A stretch of DNA of 64,000 bases from Gammaproteobacteria bacterium UBA7310 (GCA_002471665.1 DKQK01000029.1:65022-129021), one strand, 5' to 3'. Positions 27,592 to 36,576 are shown, counted from the stretch's first letter. Numbers and translations: made by a program. Notes: generated by a model from the sequence alone, not told the origin.

Positions 27592-29547
27592 CTAAGGGAG
27601 TTCGATGTGCAGGCTCAGGTAGGCGCCACGCCCGGCATGATGGGGAATAGAGTTAACTGCAGGGCGGTTCATACTCGGGAAATAAATTTCCTGGTCCAGC
27701 AGGTTGTCCAGATACAGGGACAGGCTCAGATGCTCCAGCCCGGGTTTAAGCAGCCACCGGCCCACATTGGCGTTGAAATTCAAGGTCAGCAGGTGATAGC
27801 CGGAAGGGTTTTCGTTGTAATACAGCGCCTCTTCATTTTGCAGGGTGGCGGCGGCGAAGTAGTGATAAAACAATCCGGCGCTCGCCCCGGCGGTGAAATC
27901 ATGGGCGATGCCCGCTTTCAACATCCAGTCCGGGCTGTAGGTAACGTCGTTGTTGTTGTCTGCATCCGCATTGGTTTGATAACTGGTGTTGGCAGTGAAC
28001 AGCCAATCGGCTGCGGGCGCATAGCGGCCTTCCACTTCAATGCCGCGGTAGCGTAGTTCGCCGCCATTGATAATCCGAACCGGGGTGCCGGGCTGGCGGG
28101 TAATAATGTCTTTCTGTTTACTGTGAAACACCGTGATGGTGAAGGAGTCGGCTCCGGAGAAATAAAACAGTTGCGCGTCCCAGGTATCAATGGTTTCCGG
28201 TTTCAGGTTCTTGTCACCCACGACCACAGGGGATTCAAAGTAACGATCCAACCCGGAAGGTTCACGAAACGCGGAACTGAACAACAGTTTGCTGCCCCAG
28301 TTGGCGTTGAACTGATGAATAAAGCCAAGGCGTGGAGAGGTATGGCTGCCGCCGGAATCCGGAGCATTGTATTGCAATCCGGCAATGACCTGGTTGTGCG
28401 ATGAGAGCTTGAACTGCCACTGGGTATAGAGGCTGCTGTTCTCGGCACTGAACGGCGTGCTGGCATCGGCCTCGGTTTGCTGATGATTACCACCCAACAG
28501 AACGTTGATCCAATGGGACAGCGTACCCTGGAGCGTGAATTCCCCTAACCAGTGTTGAGCCCGGTTGAGGGCGCGGGTATTCAAAGGCGGCGGTAAGATG
28601 ATCAAGTCAGACTTGTAGTCCTGATAGGATAGGTTGAAGTTGGCATACCAGTGGGTGGTGATATCCGTTTGGTAACCCAGATCCAGGTAGCTGCGCCGGT
28701 ATTGGTGGGTGGTGGAGGGCAAGGCAAACACCGATCGGGCATTGTCGGTTTCGGTATCGGAATACAGCGCGGTCAGTGTCAGGTTGTTATGGCTCATTCG
28801 CACCAAGGCCTGCTCACCTTCGTGCCCAGCCTCGAAGCGGCCCTGTGTGCCCAGCTCATCGGTCACCGGGTCGAAATCCCCACCTTTGGTGCGGCTGCTT
28901 CTGATGCCGCCATACACATTGAACCCGCCTTGATTGACACCGCCGCTGACATCCAGTTTTTGGGTATCGAAGCTGCCCCCGGTCACTGCCAGCTGTAACT
29001 CCGTCTCGGAAATCGCTTCGCGGGTAATGATGTTGATCACACCGCTGAACGCGTTGGTGCCATACAGCACAGAGCCGGGGCCGCGGATGATTTCGATCTT
29101 TTTAATCAGCGTCACGGGGAAAAAATCATAGAGATCATGGTTCATACTGGAGACCACCGGCTCGCGGATGGGGCGGCCGTTAAGCTGAATTAATACGTTG
29201 TTGTCGACGTGTGATGTGGTGACACCGCGGATGGTGGCTTTATTGTGGGGAAACAGGTTGGAGCCCACGATTTGGAGGCTGGTCTGGCGGTTGAGGATGT
29301 CACGCAGGTTGCGGTAGCCAAACCGCCTGATATCAGACTCTGTGATTACCGAGACGATGCCCGGGGCCTGGCTGATGTTCTCATCGCGCTTGGAGACCAC
29401 CTTAATGGTCAGCAGTTGCTCCAGGTCCAGTTCCAGCAGGCGCCCTAGTTCCGGCGATGCGATTGACGGGGCGGGCAGCCACATGAGCAGCCCGCAAAGC
29501 AGATAAACCGTGCTGATAGGGCGGTGCGTCGCCAATCCGTCGTCCAT
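27592..29547 (-). CDS. TonB-dependent outer-membrane receptor
   Basis: 651 residues from the ATG at 29547 (GAAGGA upstream); the frame is open to a TTG eight codons earlier. A signal peptide (about residues 1-31) precedes the plug domain (VVSKRDENISQAPGIVSVIT ... IRGVTTSHVDNNVLIQLNGRP ... IEIIRGPGSVLYGTNAFSGVINI). A 22-strand-type barrel ends in the aromatic-rich tail GAYLSLHIELP. The plug resembles colicin I/vitamin receptor-like transporters; the ligand cannot be told. Biotin uptake is possible given the bioA neighbour, but that is speculation. Confidence 0.88.
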   Translation of the reverse strand: MDDGLATHRPISTVYLLCGLLMWLPAPSIASPELGRLLELDLEQLLTIKVVSKRDENISQAPGIVSVITESDIRRFGYRNLRDILNRQTSLQIVGSNLFPHNKATIRGVTTSHVDNNVLIQLNGRPIREPVVSSMNHDLYDFFPVTLIKKIEIIRGPGSVLYGTNAFSGVINIITREAISETELQLAVTGGSFDTQKLDVSGGVNQGGFNVYGGIRSSRTKGGDFDPVTDELGTQGRFEAGHEGEQALVRMSHNNLTLTALYSDTETDNARSVFALPSTTHQYRRSYLDLGYQTDITTHWYANFNLSYQDYKSDLIILPPPLNTRALNRAQHWLGEFTLQGTLSHWINVLLGGNHQQTEADASTPFSAENSSLYTQWQFKLSSHNQVIAGLQYNAPDSGGSHTSPRLGFIHQFNANWGSKLLFSSAFREPSGLDRYFESPVVVGDKNLKPETIDTWDAQLFYFSGADSFTITVFHSKQKDIITRQPGTPVRIINGGELRYRGIEVEGRYAPAADWLFTANTSYQTNADADNNNDVTYSPDWMLKAGIAHDFTAGASAGLFYHYFAAATLQNEEALYYNENPSGYHLLTLNFNANVGRWLLKPGLEHLSLSLYLDNLLDQEIYFPSMNRPAVNSIPHHAGRGAYLSLHIELP

Positions 29548-29619
29548 AACCGGGGCATCCTTCAGAACCAACCCTAAACATGGCCCACATTGGTGCCTAA
29601 ATCAAGGTTACCTCGCATT

Positions 29620-29664
29620 GGTTATGGGCACGGGTCACGGTCATGGGTCATGGGCATTGGTCAC
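29620..29664. repeat. degenerate 19-base direct repeat pair
   Basis: GGTTATGGGCACGGGTCAC (29620-29638) and GGTCATGGGCATTGGTCAC (29646-29664) match at 16 of 19 positions, with another GGTCATG between them. The second copy overlaps the last codons of the phosphomannomutase gene. Probably simple sequence drift in the gap. Confidence 0.5.
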
Positions 29665-31013
29665 GCGGAAAATTGATCCAGTTGGGTCAGTAATTCCCGG
29701 GTTTTGGCTTCCATCAGGGGGATGTCGCCCCTGGACTCCACGTTGAGTCGCACCAGTGGTTCGGTGTTGGAGCAGCGCAGGTTGAAGCGCCAATTGCCCA
29801 TGTCCATACTGAGTCCGTCCACTTTACTGACCGCCTTGGCCTGGCTCTGGTATGCGTTCTCAACGGCCGCGATGGCGGCCGGGGCATCGGCGATGGTGCG
29901 ATTGATTTCGCCGCTGGCGGGGAAGGCGGCAATGCGTTCGTCCACCAATTGAGACAGGGTTTTTCCAGTCTGCGATAGCAGGGCCGCCACCATCAACCAG
30001 GGGATCATGCCGGAATCACAATAGGCGAAATCGCGGAAGTAATGGTGGGCACTCATTTCACCCCCGTAGATGGCGTCTTCTTCACGCATGCGGGCTTTGA
30101 TAAAGGCGTGACCGGTTTTGCTTTCAATGGCAACGCCGCCGGCTTGCTGCACCAGCTCCATGGTGTTCCAGGTCAAACGGGGGTCGTGGATGATGCTGGC
30201 GCCGGGTTCTTTTTGCAGAAACAGTTCTGCCAGCATGCCGACGATGTAATAGCCCTCGATGAAGCGGCCTTTTTCATCAAACAGAAAACAGCGATCAAAA
30301 TCGCCATCCCAGGCGATGCCGAAATCGGCTTTGTTATCCAGCAGAGCCTTGGCGGTCAGTTCCCGGTTTTCTGGCAGCAGTGGATTGGGTACACCGTGGG
30401 GAAAATGGCCGTCGGGTTCGTGCAACAGTTTGATGAACTGGAAGGGCAGATGCGGTTGCAATGCATCGATGACGATACCGGCGCCACCGTTGCCGGCGTT
30501 GATGGCCACGGTGTAGGGTTTTAACTCGGCCACGTTGATATAGCCCAGCAGATGTTGGATGTAATCGTCCATGATCGCCAGCGGTTGTTCGGTACCGGGT
30601 CGTTCGGCATCGGTAAAGTCACCGGCTACTTGTGCTTTGATTTCCAACAAACCGTTATCGGAGCTGATGGGGCGGGAACCCTTGCCCACCAGTTTCATGC
30701 CGTTGTAATCCTTGGGATTGTGGCTGGCGGTGACCGCAATGCCGCCATCCAGGCTGTAATGAAAGGTGGCGAAGTAGATCTGTTCGGTGCCGCTCAGGCC
30801 GATGTCGTACACATCGGCACCGGCGGCGGTGAGCCCTTTGCGCAGGGCCGCGGCCAGAGCCGGGCTGGACAGGCGTATGTCATAACCCACTGCGATTTTT
30901 TTGGCGCCGGTGACTGCCACATAGGCGCGGCCGATGCGCTCAATCATATCCTCGTTGAGCTGATCAGGGACCCGCCCCCGAATGTCATAGGCTTTAAAGG
31001 CACTAAGATCCAT
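29661..31013 (-). CDS. phosphomannomutase (CpsG/ManB type)
   Basis: 450 residues of the alpha-D-phosphohexomutase family. The active-site phosphoserine loop TASHNPKDYNGMK lies at about 95-107. The metal loop DGDFDRCF is at about 240-247, the sugar loop GGEMSAHHYF at about 325-334 and the phosphate loop RCSNTEPLVRLN near 415. It interconverts mannose-6-P and mannose-1-P for GDP-mannose and polysaccharide synthesis. No sugar-nucleotide genes adjoin it. The Shine-Dalgarno AAGGGG lies inside a 10-bp hairpin just before the start. Confidence 0.92.
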   Translation of the reverse strand: MDLSAFKAYDIRGRVPDQLNEDMIERIGRAYVAVTGAKKIAVGYDIRLSSPALAAALRKGLTAAGADVYDIGLSGTEQIYFATFHYSLDGGIAVTASHNPKDYNGMKLVGKGSRPISSDNGLLEIKAQVAGDFTDAERPGTEQPLAIMDDYIQHLLGYINVAELKPYTVAINAGNGGAGIVIDALQPHLPFQFIKLLHEPDGHFPHGVPNPLLPENRELTAKALLDNKADFGIAWDGDFDRCFLFDEKGRFIEGYYIVGMLAELFLQKEPGASIIHDPRLTWNTMELVQQAGGVAIESKTGHAFIKARMREEDAIYGGEMSAHHYFRDFAYCDSGMIPWLMVAALLSQTGKTLSQLVDERIAAFPASGEINRTIADAPAAIAAVENAYQSQAKAVSKVDGLSMDMGNWRFNLRCSNTEPLVRLNVESRGDIPLMEAKTRELLTQLDQFSA

Positions 31014-31021
31014 ACTGCTAC

Positions 31022-31056
31022 CCCTTCGGTCTGGAAAAGATTCGATGACCGAAGGG
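31022..31056 (-). promoter_or_regulatory. hairpin between metF and phosphomannomutase genes, covering the latter's ribosome site
   Basis: Perfect 10-base arms CCCTTCGGTC (31022-31031) and GACCGAAGGG (31047-31056). On the minus strand the second arm in transcript order contains AAGGGG, eight bases before the ATG at 31013. It could end metF transcription poorly (no U-run) and hide the ribosome site of read-through mRNA. Confidence 0.5.
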
Positions 31057-31075
31057 TATAACGAGCATTATCAGA

Positions 31076-31927
31076 TCACAAGTTGAGATTATCCCAGATG
31101 GCGATGGTGGGCTCCGCCTGGTTCATGGTGTAGAAATGCAAGCCGGGAGCGCCCATGGCCAACAGCTCTTCACACAGGCTGGTGACGATCTCTTCACCCA
31201 GTTGTTTGATGGACTGCTCATCACCGCGGAAACACTCCATGCGCATACGGATCCAGCGAGGAATTTCGGCACCGCACATGCTGGAGAAGCGGATCAGATT
31301 GTCAAAATTGATGATGGGCATGATGCCGGGGTAGATGGGCAGATCCAGGCCCATTTTTTCGCAGCTGTCCACAAAGAACTTGTAGGCATCCACATTAAAA
31401 AAGTACTGGGTGATGGCACTGTTGGCACCGGCCCGCACTTTGGTTTTAAACGCCTGCAGATCGGCGTCCATGGATTTGGCTTGCGGGTGCATTTCCGGAT
31501 AGGCCGCCACTTCCAAATGAAAGTGATCACCGCTTTGCTCACGGATGAAAGCCACCAGGTCGCTGGCGTACTTGAGTTCCCCCAGAGAGGCACCCATGCC
31601 GGAAGGCAGATCGCCGCGCAGGGTGACAATGCGATTGATGCCGGCATCCTGGTATTGATTCAGTAACTGGGCCAGTTGCGCTTTGGTATCACCGACGCAG
31701 GACAGATGCGGTGCGGCATCGATACCGGTTCTATTCTTGACGTTGTTCACGGTCTCAAAGGTGCGGTCGCGGGTGGAACCGCCGGCACCGTAGGTCACCG
31801 AGAAAAAGCGGGGCTTTTTTTCGGCCAGTGTTTGTTGTACCAGATTGAGTTTTTCTATGCCTACGTCGGTCTTGGGCGGGAAAAACTCAAAGCTGAAACG
31901 CTTTTCGTGTTGTTGTTGAGAGTTCAT
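31076..31927 (-). CDS. metF: 5,10-methylenetetrahydrofolate reductase
   Basis: 283 residues of the MTHFR barrel: FSFEFFPPKTDVGIEKL at the N-terminus, the catalytic Glu in EFFPP, RIVTLRGDLPSG and PGIMPIINFDNLIRFS. It makes 5-methyl-THF for methionine synthesis. It ends the minus-strand run sahR-metK-ahcY-metF, completing the enzymes of the SAM cycle except methionine synthase. A 156-base leader with three inverted repeats separates it from ahcY. Confidence 0.96.
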   Translation of the reverse strand: MNSQQQHEKRFSFEFFPPKTDVGIEKLNLVQQTLAEKKPRFFSVTYGAGGSTRDRTFETVNNVKNRTGIDAAPHLSCVGDTKAQLAQLLNQYQDAGINRIVTLRGDLPSGMGASLGELKYASDLVAFIREQSGDHFHLEVAAYPEMHPQAKSMDADLQAFKTKVRAGANSAITQYFFNVDAYKFFVDSCEKMGLDLPIYPGIMPIINFDNLIRFSSMCGAEIPRWIRMRMECFRGDEQSIKQLGEEIVTSLCEELLAMGAPGLHFYTMNQAEPTIAIWDNLNL

Positions 31928-32083
31928 GTTCTGCTCACTTATCCTCGCATTTAAGTGGAGTCATCGCCCGATGCGAGTGCGTTGGTCTGAACAGGTGATT
32001 GGGGCATCAGCGGCCATGGATAGGCTGGTAGCGTTCCCAATTCACCTGTTCAGACTGAAGCACGGGAACGCTACGGCTATAAA
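31928..32083 (-). promoter_or_regulatory. structured ahcY-metF intergenic leader with competing hairpins
   Basis: Three inverted repeats lie in this gap. A: 31985-32003 with 32036-32055 (19 bp, one bulged base). B: 32028-32038 with 32064-32074 (11 bp perfect, GTAGCGTTCCC/GGGAACGCTAC). C: 31944-31950 with 31971-31977 (CTCGCAT/ATGCGAG). A and B share bases 32036-32038, and most of one arm of A lies in the loop of B, so both are unlikely to form together fully. The arrangement resembles an attenuator or metabolite-controlled leader for metF. I do not recognise a known riboswitch class. Confidence 0.55.
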
Positions 32084-33472
32084 TTAATACTTATAGCTAT
32101 CCGGCTTGTAAGGCCCATCCACCGGTACATTAATGTACTTGGCCTGGTCGTCGGTCATGCGGGTAATCACGCCGCCAAAACCACGCACCATTTCCGCCGC
32201 CACTTCTTCGTCCAGCTTTTTGGGCAGCACTTTTACGTACAGTGCGGCTTGCTTGTCGGCCTCCGGCAGGTCAGCGAATTTGCGTTCCCACAAATACATC
32301 TGCGCCAACACCTGGTTGGCGAACGAGCCATCCATGATGCGGGAAGGGTGGCCAGTGGCGTTACCCAGATTCACCAGGCGGCCTTCGGACAACAGAATCA
32401 GGTGATCATTGGTGTCCGCGTTGCGCACGATCTTGTGCACCTGGGGTTTTACTTCCTGCCATTCCCAGTTCTTGCGCATGAATGCGGTGTCGATCTCGCT
32501 GTCGAAGTGACCGATGTTACACACCACGGCGCCGTTTTTCAGATTCTTCAGCATGTTGGCGTCGCACACGTTAACGTTACCGGTGGTGGTGACCACCAGA
32601 TCGGTGTTCTGCAACAAGGCTGTGTCGATGCTGGCTTCGGTGCCGTCGTTAATCCCGTTTTTGTAGGGTGACACCACTTCGAAACCATCCATGCAGGCCT
32701 GCATGGCGCAGATAGGATCGATTTCGGTAATCTTTACGATCATGCCTTCCTGACGCAGGGAGGCGGCAGAGCCCTTGCCCACATCACCGTAACCGATGAC
32801 CAGGGCTTTTTTGCCGGACAGCAGGTGATCGGTGCCACGCTTGATGGCATCGTTCAGGCTGTGACGACAGCCGTACTTGTTGTCGTTTTTGGATTTGGTC
32901 ACCGCGTCGTTAACGTTGATGGCGGGAACTTTCAGCGTGCCCGCTTCCAGCATTTCCAGCAGACGGTGCACACCGGTGGTGGTTTCTTCAGAGATACCGT
33001 GAATGCTGTCCAGCATGTGCGGGTATTTGTCGTGCAAAACCAGAGTCAGGTCACCGCCGTCGTCCAGAATCATATTGGCATCCCACTCTTTGCCGTCTTT
33101 CAGAATGGTTTGCTCGATGCACCACCAGAACTCTTCCTCGGTCTCCCCTTTCCAGGCGAACACAGGAATACCGGCGGCGGCGATGGCAGCGGCGGCGTGA
33201 TCCTGAGTGGAAAAGATGTTACAGGAAGACCAGCGCACGTCCGCACCCAGCTCGATCAGGGTTTCGATCAGCACCGCGGTTTGAATGGTCATGTGAATGC
33301 AGCCCATGATCTTGGCGCCTTTTAAGGGCTGATGCGCTTTGTATTTGCTGCGCAGTGCCATCAGGGCAGGCATCTCACCTTCGGCGATTTCGATTTCACG
33401 GCGGCCCCATTCGGCCAGAGAAATGTCAGCAACTTTGTAGTCTGAGAAATTGTTTTCCAATACGGCATTCAT
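32084..33472 (-). CDS. ahcY: S-adenosylhomocysteine hydrolase
   Basis: 462 residues. NAD-binding GYGDVGKGSAASLRQEGM lies near residue 222 and the C-terminal NVPVDGPYKPDSYKY is the conserved AhcY ending that reaches the partner subunit's NAD. It splits S-adenosylhomocysteine to homocysteine and adenosine. It is 27 bases after metK on the minus strand, with GAGG eight bases before the ATG. Confidence 0.97.
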   Translation of the reverse strand: MNAVLENNFSDYKVADISLAEWGRREIEIAEGEMPALMALRSKYKAHQPLKGAKIMGCIHMTIQTAVLIETLIELGADVRWSSCNIFSTQDHAAAAIAAAGIPVFAWKGETEEEFWWCIEQTILKDGKEWDANMILDDGGDLTLVLHDKYPHMLDSIHGISEETTTGVHRLLEMLEAGTLKVPAINVNDAVTKSKNDNKYGCRHSLNDAIKRGTDHLLSGKKALVIGYGDVGKGSAASLRQEGMIVKITEIDPICAMQACMDGFEVVSPYKNGINDGTEASIDTALLQNTDLVVTTTGNVNVCDANMLKNLKNGAVVCNIGHFDSEIDTAFMRKNWEWQEVKPQVHKIVRNADTNDHLILLSEGRLVNLGNATGHPSRIMDGSFANQVLAQMYLWERKFADLPEADKQAALYVKVLPKKLDEEVAAEMVRGFGGVITRMTDDQAKYINVPVDGPYKPDSYKY

Positions 33473-33499
33473 AGTATTTGCCTCGTTTCTTCAAGTAAA

Positions 33500-34660
33500 T
33501 TACAGGTTGGCAGCAGCGCGCAGGGCGTCGGCTTTGTCGGTGTTTTCCCAGGTGAAGCCCTGATCTTCACGGCCAAAGTGGCCGTAGGCAGCCGTGGGGC
33601 GATAGATGGGGCGACGCAGGTCCAGCATCTCGATCACACCGCGGGGGCGCAGATCAAAGTGTTCCCGTACCAGTGCGGCGATCTGTTCTTCGCTCACCTT
33701 GTTGGTGCCGAAGGTGTTGATGGAAATGGAAGTGGGTTCGGCTACACCGATGGCGTAGGAAACCTGGATTTCGCATTTGTCGGCCAGGCCGGCGGCAACG
33801 ATGTTTTTGGCAACATAGCGGCCCGCATAAGCAGCGGAGCGGTCCACTTTGGAAGGATCCTTGCCGGAGAAAGCTCCACCACCGTGACGGGCGGCACCAC
33901 CGTAAGTGTCAACGATGATTTTACGGCCGGTGAGGCCGCAGTCGCCTACCGGTCCACCAATGATAAACTGACCGGTGGGGTTGATGTGATATTTGGTATC
34001 CTTGTGCAGCCACTCAGAAGGCAGAACGTGTTTGACCACCTCTTCCATGATGGCTTCCTGCAGGTCGGCCAGTTTGATGTCTTCATCGTGCTGGGTGGAC
34101 AGCACGACGGCGTCAACCGCGACCGGTTTACCGTTTTCATAACGCAGGGTCACCTGGCTTTTGGCATCGGGGCGCAACCAGGGCAGGATGCTGTTTTTAC
34201 GCAGGTAAGCCTGACGTTGTACCAGTCGGTGGGAATAGTGAATGGCGGCGGGCATCAGCACGTCGGTTTCGTTGGTGGCGTAACCGAACATCAGGCCCTG
34301 GTCACCGGCGCCCAGATCTTTTTGTTCGCCTTCATCCACACCCATGGCGATGTCGGAGGACTGTTTGCCGATGGCGTTCAGCACCGCACAGGAGGCGCCA
34401 TCGAAGCCCACGTCAGAACTGTTGTAGCCGATGTCCAGAATCACCTGGCGCACGATGTCTTCCAGATCCACATACGTGTTGGTACGCACTTCGCCGGCAA
34501 TGATGGCCATACCGGTTTTCACCATGGTTTCCACGGCAACACGGGAATGGGGATCATCTTTGATGATGGCATCCAGAATGGCATCGGAAATCTGGTCGGC
34601 CATTTTGTCGGGATGGCCCTCGGAAACAGACTCGGAGGTGAAGATGGAATATTCGCTCAT
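33500..34660 (-). CDS. metK: S-adenosylmethionine synthetase
   Basis: 386 residues with the MetK signatures GAGDQGLMFGYATNE (about 118-132), GGGAFSGKDPSKVDRSAAY (about 261-279) and the N-terminal SEGHPDKMADQISD. It makes SAM from methionine and ATP. It lies 33 bases after the sahR-like regulator gene, with AAAAGGA before the ATG. Confidence 0.98.
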   Translation of the reverse strand: MSEYSIFTSESVSEGHPDKMADQISDAILDAIIKDDPHSRVAVETMVKTGMAIIAGEVRTNTYVDLEDIVRQVILDIGYNSSDVGFDGASCAVLNAIGKQSSDIAMGVDEGEQKDLGAGDQGLMFGYATNETDVLMPAAIHYSHRLVQRQAYLRKNSILPWLRPDAKSQVTLRYENGKPVAVDAVVLSTQHDEDIKLADLQEAIMEEVVKHVLPSEWLHKDTKYHINPTGQFIIGGPVGDCGLTGRKIIVDTYGGAARHGGGAFSGKDPSKVDRSAAYAGRYVAKNIVAAGLADKCEIQVSYAIGVAEPTSISINTFGTNKVSEEQIAALVREHFDLRPRGVIEMLDLRRPIYRPTAAYGHFGREDQGFTWENTDKADALRAAANL

Positions 34661-34693
34661 TGCACTCGGTTCCTTTTCAATCGGTCACAATAA

Positions 34694-35680
34694 TCAGGAG
34701 TTGGGTTTATCAAAACGTCGTACCTGTATCTGAAAGCCGTTACGCAATCCCACATACAGGCTGTCTGTACTCACCAATCCGGCATCGTTCGCCCAATCGG
34801 TCAATTCTTCCGGATCAAATCCAAGCCACAGATCACCGCAGCTTTGTTTGGCCCAGTCCTGATCGTGGCGACACAGGTCTGCCACGATCAAGGCGCCGTC
34901 TGCATTCAGCAATTGGGCGCAATCTTCAAATACGTCAGCGGGGGAGGGCACGTGATGCAGCACCATGTTGCAGACGATGCGATCCACATGAATCCCCTGT
35001 TGTACGGCATCTTCCGTATCCGCCTGCAGCAGTTGAACGTTGTCCAGCGCTTGCTGCCGGCGCACGGTTTCTGCTTTGTCGAGCATTTCGCGGGAAATGT
35101 CGATGGCGGTGACCTGTTGAAACAGATCCGCCAGGGTGGATAAGAATGCCCCTTCTCCGGGGCCGATTTCCAGCGCCGTGTGGCCCTTATGCGGATTGGT
35201 TTGCAGCAGCAGGTCTCTTACGCTTTCTGCGTATTGATCGAACAGGGCAATCAGCTCCTGCTGCTCACGAAACTGCTCCGCGTGGCGGTCAAAAAACTCG
35301 CGGGCCACCTCTTCCCGTTCCTGTTTGATGGCATCGATACGGGTGGCGGTGCCATCACTCAGCGCCACCTGGTCAATGGCGCTGTAGAGGGCTGCCAGTA
35401 GTTGCCCCTGAGGGATACTGATATCCGCCAGCATGCGCCGGTAGAAAATGGAGTTGCCCTCGCGCCGGGTGGTAACGGCGCCCGCCTTGGCCAGGACTTT
35501 CAGGTGGTGGCTCATGGCGGGTTGTTTGGTATCGAAGATCTCACACAGCTCCATCACCCCGAATGAATCGGTACGCAGGCTGCGCAGTATTTCCAGGCGC
35601 AACGGATCGCCGGTTCCTTTGCACAACTGGGCTAAGGAAGTTAGTTGATCGGCGGTGATGGGGGGGAGGCCAGCGTTCAT
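34694..35680 (-). CDS. sahR: SahR-type regulator: ArsR HTH fused to a methyltransferase-like SAH sensor
   Basis: 328 residues. An ArsR winged helix occupies about 1-95 (LRLEILRSLRTDSFGVMELCEIF, KQPAMSHHLKVLAKAGAVTTRREG). A class I methyltransferase-like domain occupies about 140-300 (ALEIGPGEGAFLSTL, AIDISREMLDKAE, RIVCNMVLHHV). The published SahR family has this architecture and represses SAM-cycle genes until SAH binds the methylase-like domain. Its place at the head of metK-ahcY-metF, next to a long palindrome, makes that role likely. Confidence 0.88.
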   Translation of the reverse strand: MNAGLPPITADQLTSLAQLCKGTGDPLRLEILRSLRTDSFGVMELCEIFDTKQPAMSHHLKVLAKAGAVTTRREGNSIFYRRMLADISIPQGQLLAALYSAIDQVALSDGTATRIDAIKQEREEVAREFFDRHAEQFREQQELIALFDQYAESVRDLLLQTNPHKGHTALEIGPGEGAFLSTLADLFQQVTAIDISREMLDKAETVRRQQALDNVQLLQADTEDAVQQGIHVDRIVCNMVLHHVPSPADVFEDCAQLLNADGALIVADLCRHDQDWAKQSCGDLWLGFDPEELTDWANDAGLVSTDSLYVGLRNGFQIQVRRFDKPNS

Positions 35681-35704
35681 GGAAAGGAATACTAGCAGCG
35701 ATCG

Positions 35705-35736
35705 AAACCTATATCAAAGTTTTTTGATATAGGTTT
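35705..35736. promoter_or_regulatory. 14-bp-arm palindrome, probable SahR operator
   Basis: Perfect arms AAACCTATATCAAA (35705-35718) and TTTGATATAGGTTT (35723-35736) separated by GTTT, 24 bases upstream of the sahR start on the minus strand. The symmetry and length suit a dimeric ArsR-family repressor controlling its own operon. A T-run on the plus side also makes it look like a terminator, but no plus-strand gene ends here. Confidence 0.7.
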
Positions 35737-35783
35737 TTTGCGCGAGATCAGACTGACCAATTACGAATCGGTAATCCTTCCGT

Positions 35784-36422
35784 TCAATAGTCGTCCTGGG
35801 CTCCCCGGCGCCATTTCTTCAACTTGGCACTCAAACCATGAAAAAAGCGGTGCTTGCTGTTGGCGGCTGCGCTGGTGAGGAAGTTGATCTGGATGGATTG
35901 GCGCTTGCCCTCGAATGACGGGTAGCCGTGCCAGCCGTGGTCGGTGACCTTGAAGGCCATCAGGGTGCCGGGCCCGGGTATGATCTCGTCGGCGTAGTCT
36001 TCCATGTCATCGCCGCTGCGCAACACCCGCAGGCGGCCGGTTTCGGCGGTCCAGTCTTCGTTCAGGTAGATGAGGATGGTCAGTACCTTGGTTTTGGAAT
36101 CGGTATGGATACGGCCGTCTTTCTTGCGGGAGTAGCCACGCAGGGTGATCATCATGGGCAGGTCCATCACATCCACGTCGAACTTGTCGCACAGGATGCG
36201 GCGGAACTCGGGGGTATCCAGGGATTTCAAGAACTTATCGAATTCCGGGCCGACTTTCACGTCTTCCAGGTTGTAGCTGCCGCCATCCTGAATGGAGGGG
36301 AAGTCGGCAATGACCGCCTGCACAGCGTCGTCGGCAATGGATTTATCCACTGTGAAGTATGGGTAGGGCTCGGTATTGAGGTTGGCATGCTGCAGGGCGT
36401 CAAGATTAAGGATGTTGGTCAT
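35784..36422 (-). CDS. 2-oxoglutarate/Fe(II) oxygenase-like protein
   Basis: 212 residues. The jelly-roll dioxygenase pattern is visible: iron ligands H and D in GRIHTDSKTK (~residues 104-106), the distal His in VTDHGWHGYPS (~159) and the 2-oxoglutarate Arg in GKRQSIQINF (~169). Members hydroxylate proteins, small molecules or sugars; the substrate here is unknown. The basic C-terminus (KLKKWRRGAQDDY) is not part of the fold. It lies upstream of, and on the same strand as, the SAM-cycle operon, separated by the palindrome. Confidence 0.8.
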   Translation of the reverse strand: MTNILNLDALQHANLNTEPYPYFTVDKSIADDAVQAVIADFPSIQDGGSYNLEDVKVGPEFDKFLKSLDTPEFRRILCDKFDVDVMDLPMMITLRGYSRKKDGRIHTDSKTKVLTILIYLNEDWTAETGRLRVLRSGDDMEDYADEIIPGPGTLMAFKVTDHGWHGYPSFEGKRQSIQINFLTSAAANSKHRFFHGLSAKLKKWRRGAQDDY

Positions 36423-36548
36423 ATTTTGATCCGAAACTGGGTTCGCGCGTGAAGATGGGTCAGGCCAAAAGTATAGGGAGTTTAGGGCGGGGGAAAAAGC
36501 GCTATTGGCCCATTGATTGACACAGGTAAAAGCTTTAGCGTTTCGAAC

Positions 36549-36576
36549 TCTGAGTATTACAGTCTGAGTGTTACAG
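36549..36576. repeat. tandem 14-base direct repeat before the DUF805-like gene
   Basis: TCTGAGTATTACAG (36549-36562) is followed immediately by TCTGAGTGTTACAG (36563-36576), one mismatch, ending 13 bases before the ATG at 36590. Could be a regulator half-site pair or a local duplication. Confidence 0.6.

Noticed and set aside
33473..33499. SAH riboswitch upstream of ahcY
   Set aside because: Only 27 bases separate metK and ahcY, too short for the aptamer.
33578..34693. Plus-strand open frame of 371 codons opposite metK
   Set aside because: Antisense of a highly conserved gene; its composition (Gly/His/Val-rich) is that of a shadow frame.
35705..35736. The sahR palindrome as a plus-strand rho-independent terminator
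   Set aside because: No plus-strand gene ends nearby; the stem is AT-rich and the position suits an operator.
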